Made by a program: the position numbers and the translations under genes. From Candidatus Acetothermia bacterium (GTDB lineage Bacteria > Bipolaricaulota > Bipolaricaulia > Bipolaricaulales > Bipolaricaulaceae), in contig DSBZ01000093.1 of NCBI GenBank assembly GCA_011057175.1, positions 1-6,488 on the forward strand: a stretch of 6,488 nucleotides of DNA. Reading direction: 5' to 3'. The notes under the pieces were generated by a model that was not told the origin of the DNA, did not search any database, and worked only from the letters and a program-made list of their open reading frames with translations. The stretch's first letter is position 1; the number at the start of each line of letters is the position of its first letter. This document shows, in pieces, positions 6,384 to 6,488 of the stretch.

Positions 6384-6488
6384 GGGGGTCAGGTCTTTAC
6401 TTTTGATCGAGGTGACGGTATGATCGGATAGTTATGGTTCGACCGCTGAGGCTGGAGTTCCCGGGCGCCCTCTACCATGCCACTGCCC
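6384..6488 (+). mobile_element. Left end of a RAYT/IS200-like Y1 transposase unit (runs off window)
   Basis: The unit seems to begin at the run of five G (6384-6388) followed by TCAGGTCTTTACTTTTGA (6389-6406), where similarity to the toxin tail stops. GGTCAGGTC is itself a 4-bp direct repeat around one A. From memory, stretches very like this GGGTCAGGTCTTnACTTTTGA sequence often sit just before REP-associated tyrosine transposase genes in diverse bacteria. This is recollection, not a search. The right end and any terminal hairpins lie outside the window. Confidence 0.5.
6434..6488 (+). CDS. REP-associated / IS200-like Y1 transposase, first 18 codons (3' end outside window)
   Basis: The visible residues MVRPLRLEFPGALYHATA match the very conserved N-terminus of RAYT-type Y1 transposases (usually M-ARPLR-IEFPGALYHVTSRGN). 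These are single-strand DNA transposases with an HUH motif and one catalytic tyrosine; the HUH and Tyr lie beyond the edge. The ATG at 6434 has no good Shine-Dalgarno site of its own. A GAGGTGA at 6409-6415 instead serves an ATG at 6420 that encodes only Met-Ile-Gly before TAG (6429-6431), two bases before the transposase ATG. Translation may reach the transposase by reinitiation. Only 55 bases are present, but the motif is distinctive. Confidence 0.8.
   Translation, partial: MVRPLRLEFPGALYHATA

Noticed and set aside
1..6488. CRISPR array, tRNA or other structural RNA
   Set aside because: No regularly spaced repeats, no tRNA-like TTCRANY/CCA pattern and no rRNA motifs were seen on either strand.

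Overview
The window is GC-rich DNA (third codon positions are almost all G or C) from a bacterium. It uses GTG starts next to good Shine-Dalgarno sites and has sigma-70-like promoters. No ribosomal RNA or other phylogenetic marker is present. A deep-branching, high-GC, possibly thermophilic or anaerobic lineage such as Bipolaricaulota/Acetothermia would fit the style of the proteins, but that is only an impression.

Left part (1-1580): the 3' two-thirds of ribulose-phosphate 3-epimerase (rpe) overlaps the complete bifunctional riboflavin gene ribD by 34 bases. The two are co-oriented and probably translationally coupled. Ribulose-5-phosphate is both the substrate of Rpe and a riboflavin precursor, so the pairing makes metabolic sense. 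No other rib gene follows. Bases 1581-1870 hold no intact gene. They keep protein-like, high-GC3 segments in two alternating frames, which suggests a decayed gene.

Middle (1871-5794): a clear promoter (TTGAGC, 17 bp, TAGAAT) drives a three-gene ABC importer operon. It encodes a secreted periplasmic-type binding protein, an FbpC/PotA-type ATPase with a TOBE tail, and a permease in which both membrane domains are fused into one chain with two EAA loops. An 11-bp perfect hairpin lies between the binding-protein and ATPase genes. ATPase and permease overlap by ATGA. The family resembles Fe(III)/polyamine/phosphonate importers, but the Tyr-Tyr iron motif of FbpA is not visible, so the substrate is open.

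Right part (5795-6488): a convergent GNAT acetyltransferase gene on the minus strand with its own promoter. Next comes a fossil C-terminus of a RelE/ParE-type toxin on the minus strand. It directly abuts the upstream motif and first 18 codons of a REP-associated/IS200-like Y1 transposase (RAYT) that leaves the window on the plus strand. This right edge is the one clear accessory or mobile junction. I see no CRISPR, tRNA, rRNA or riboswitch, and no convincing new multi-gene system.
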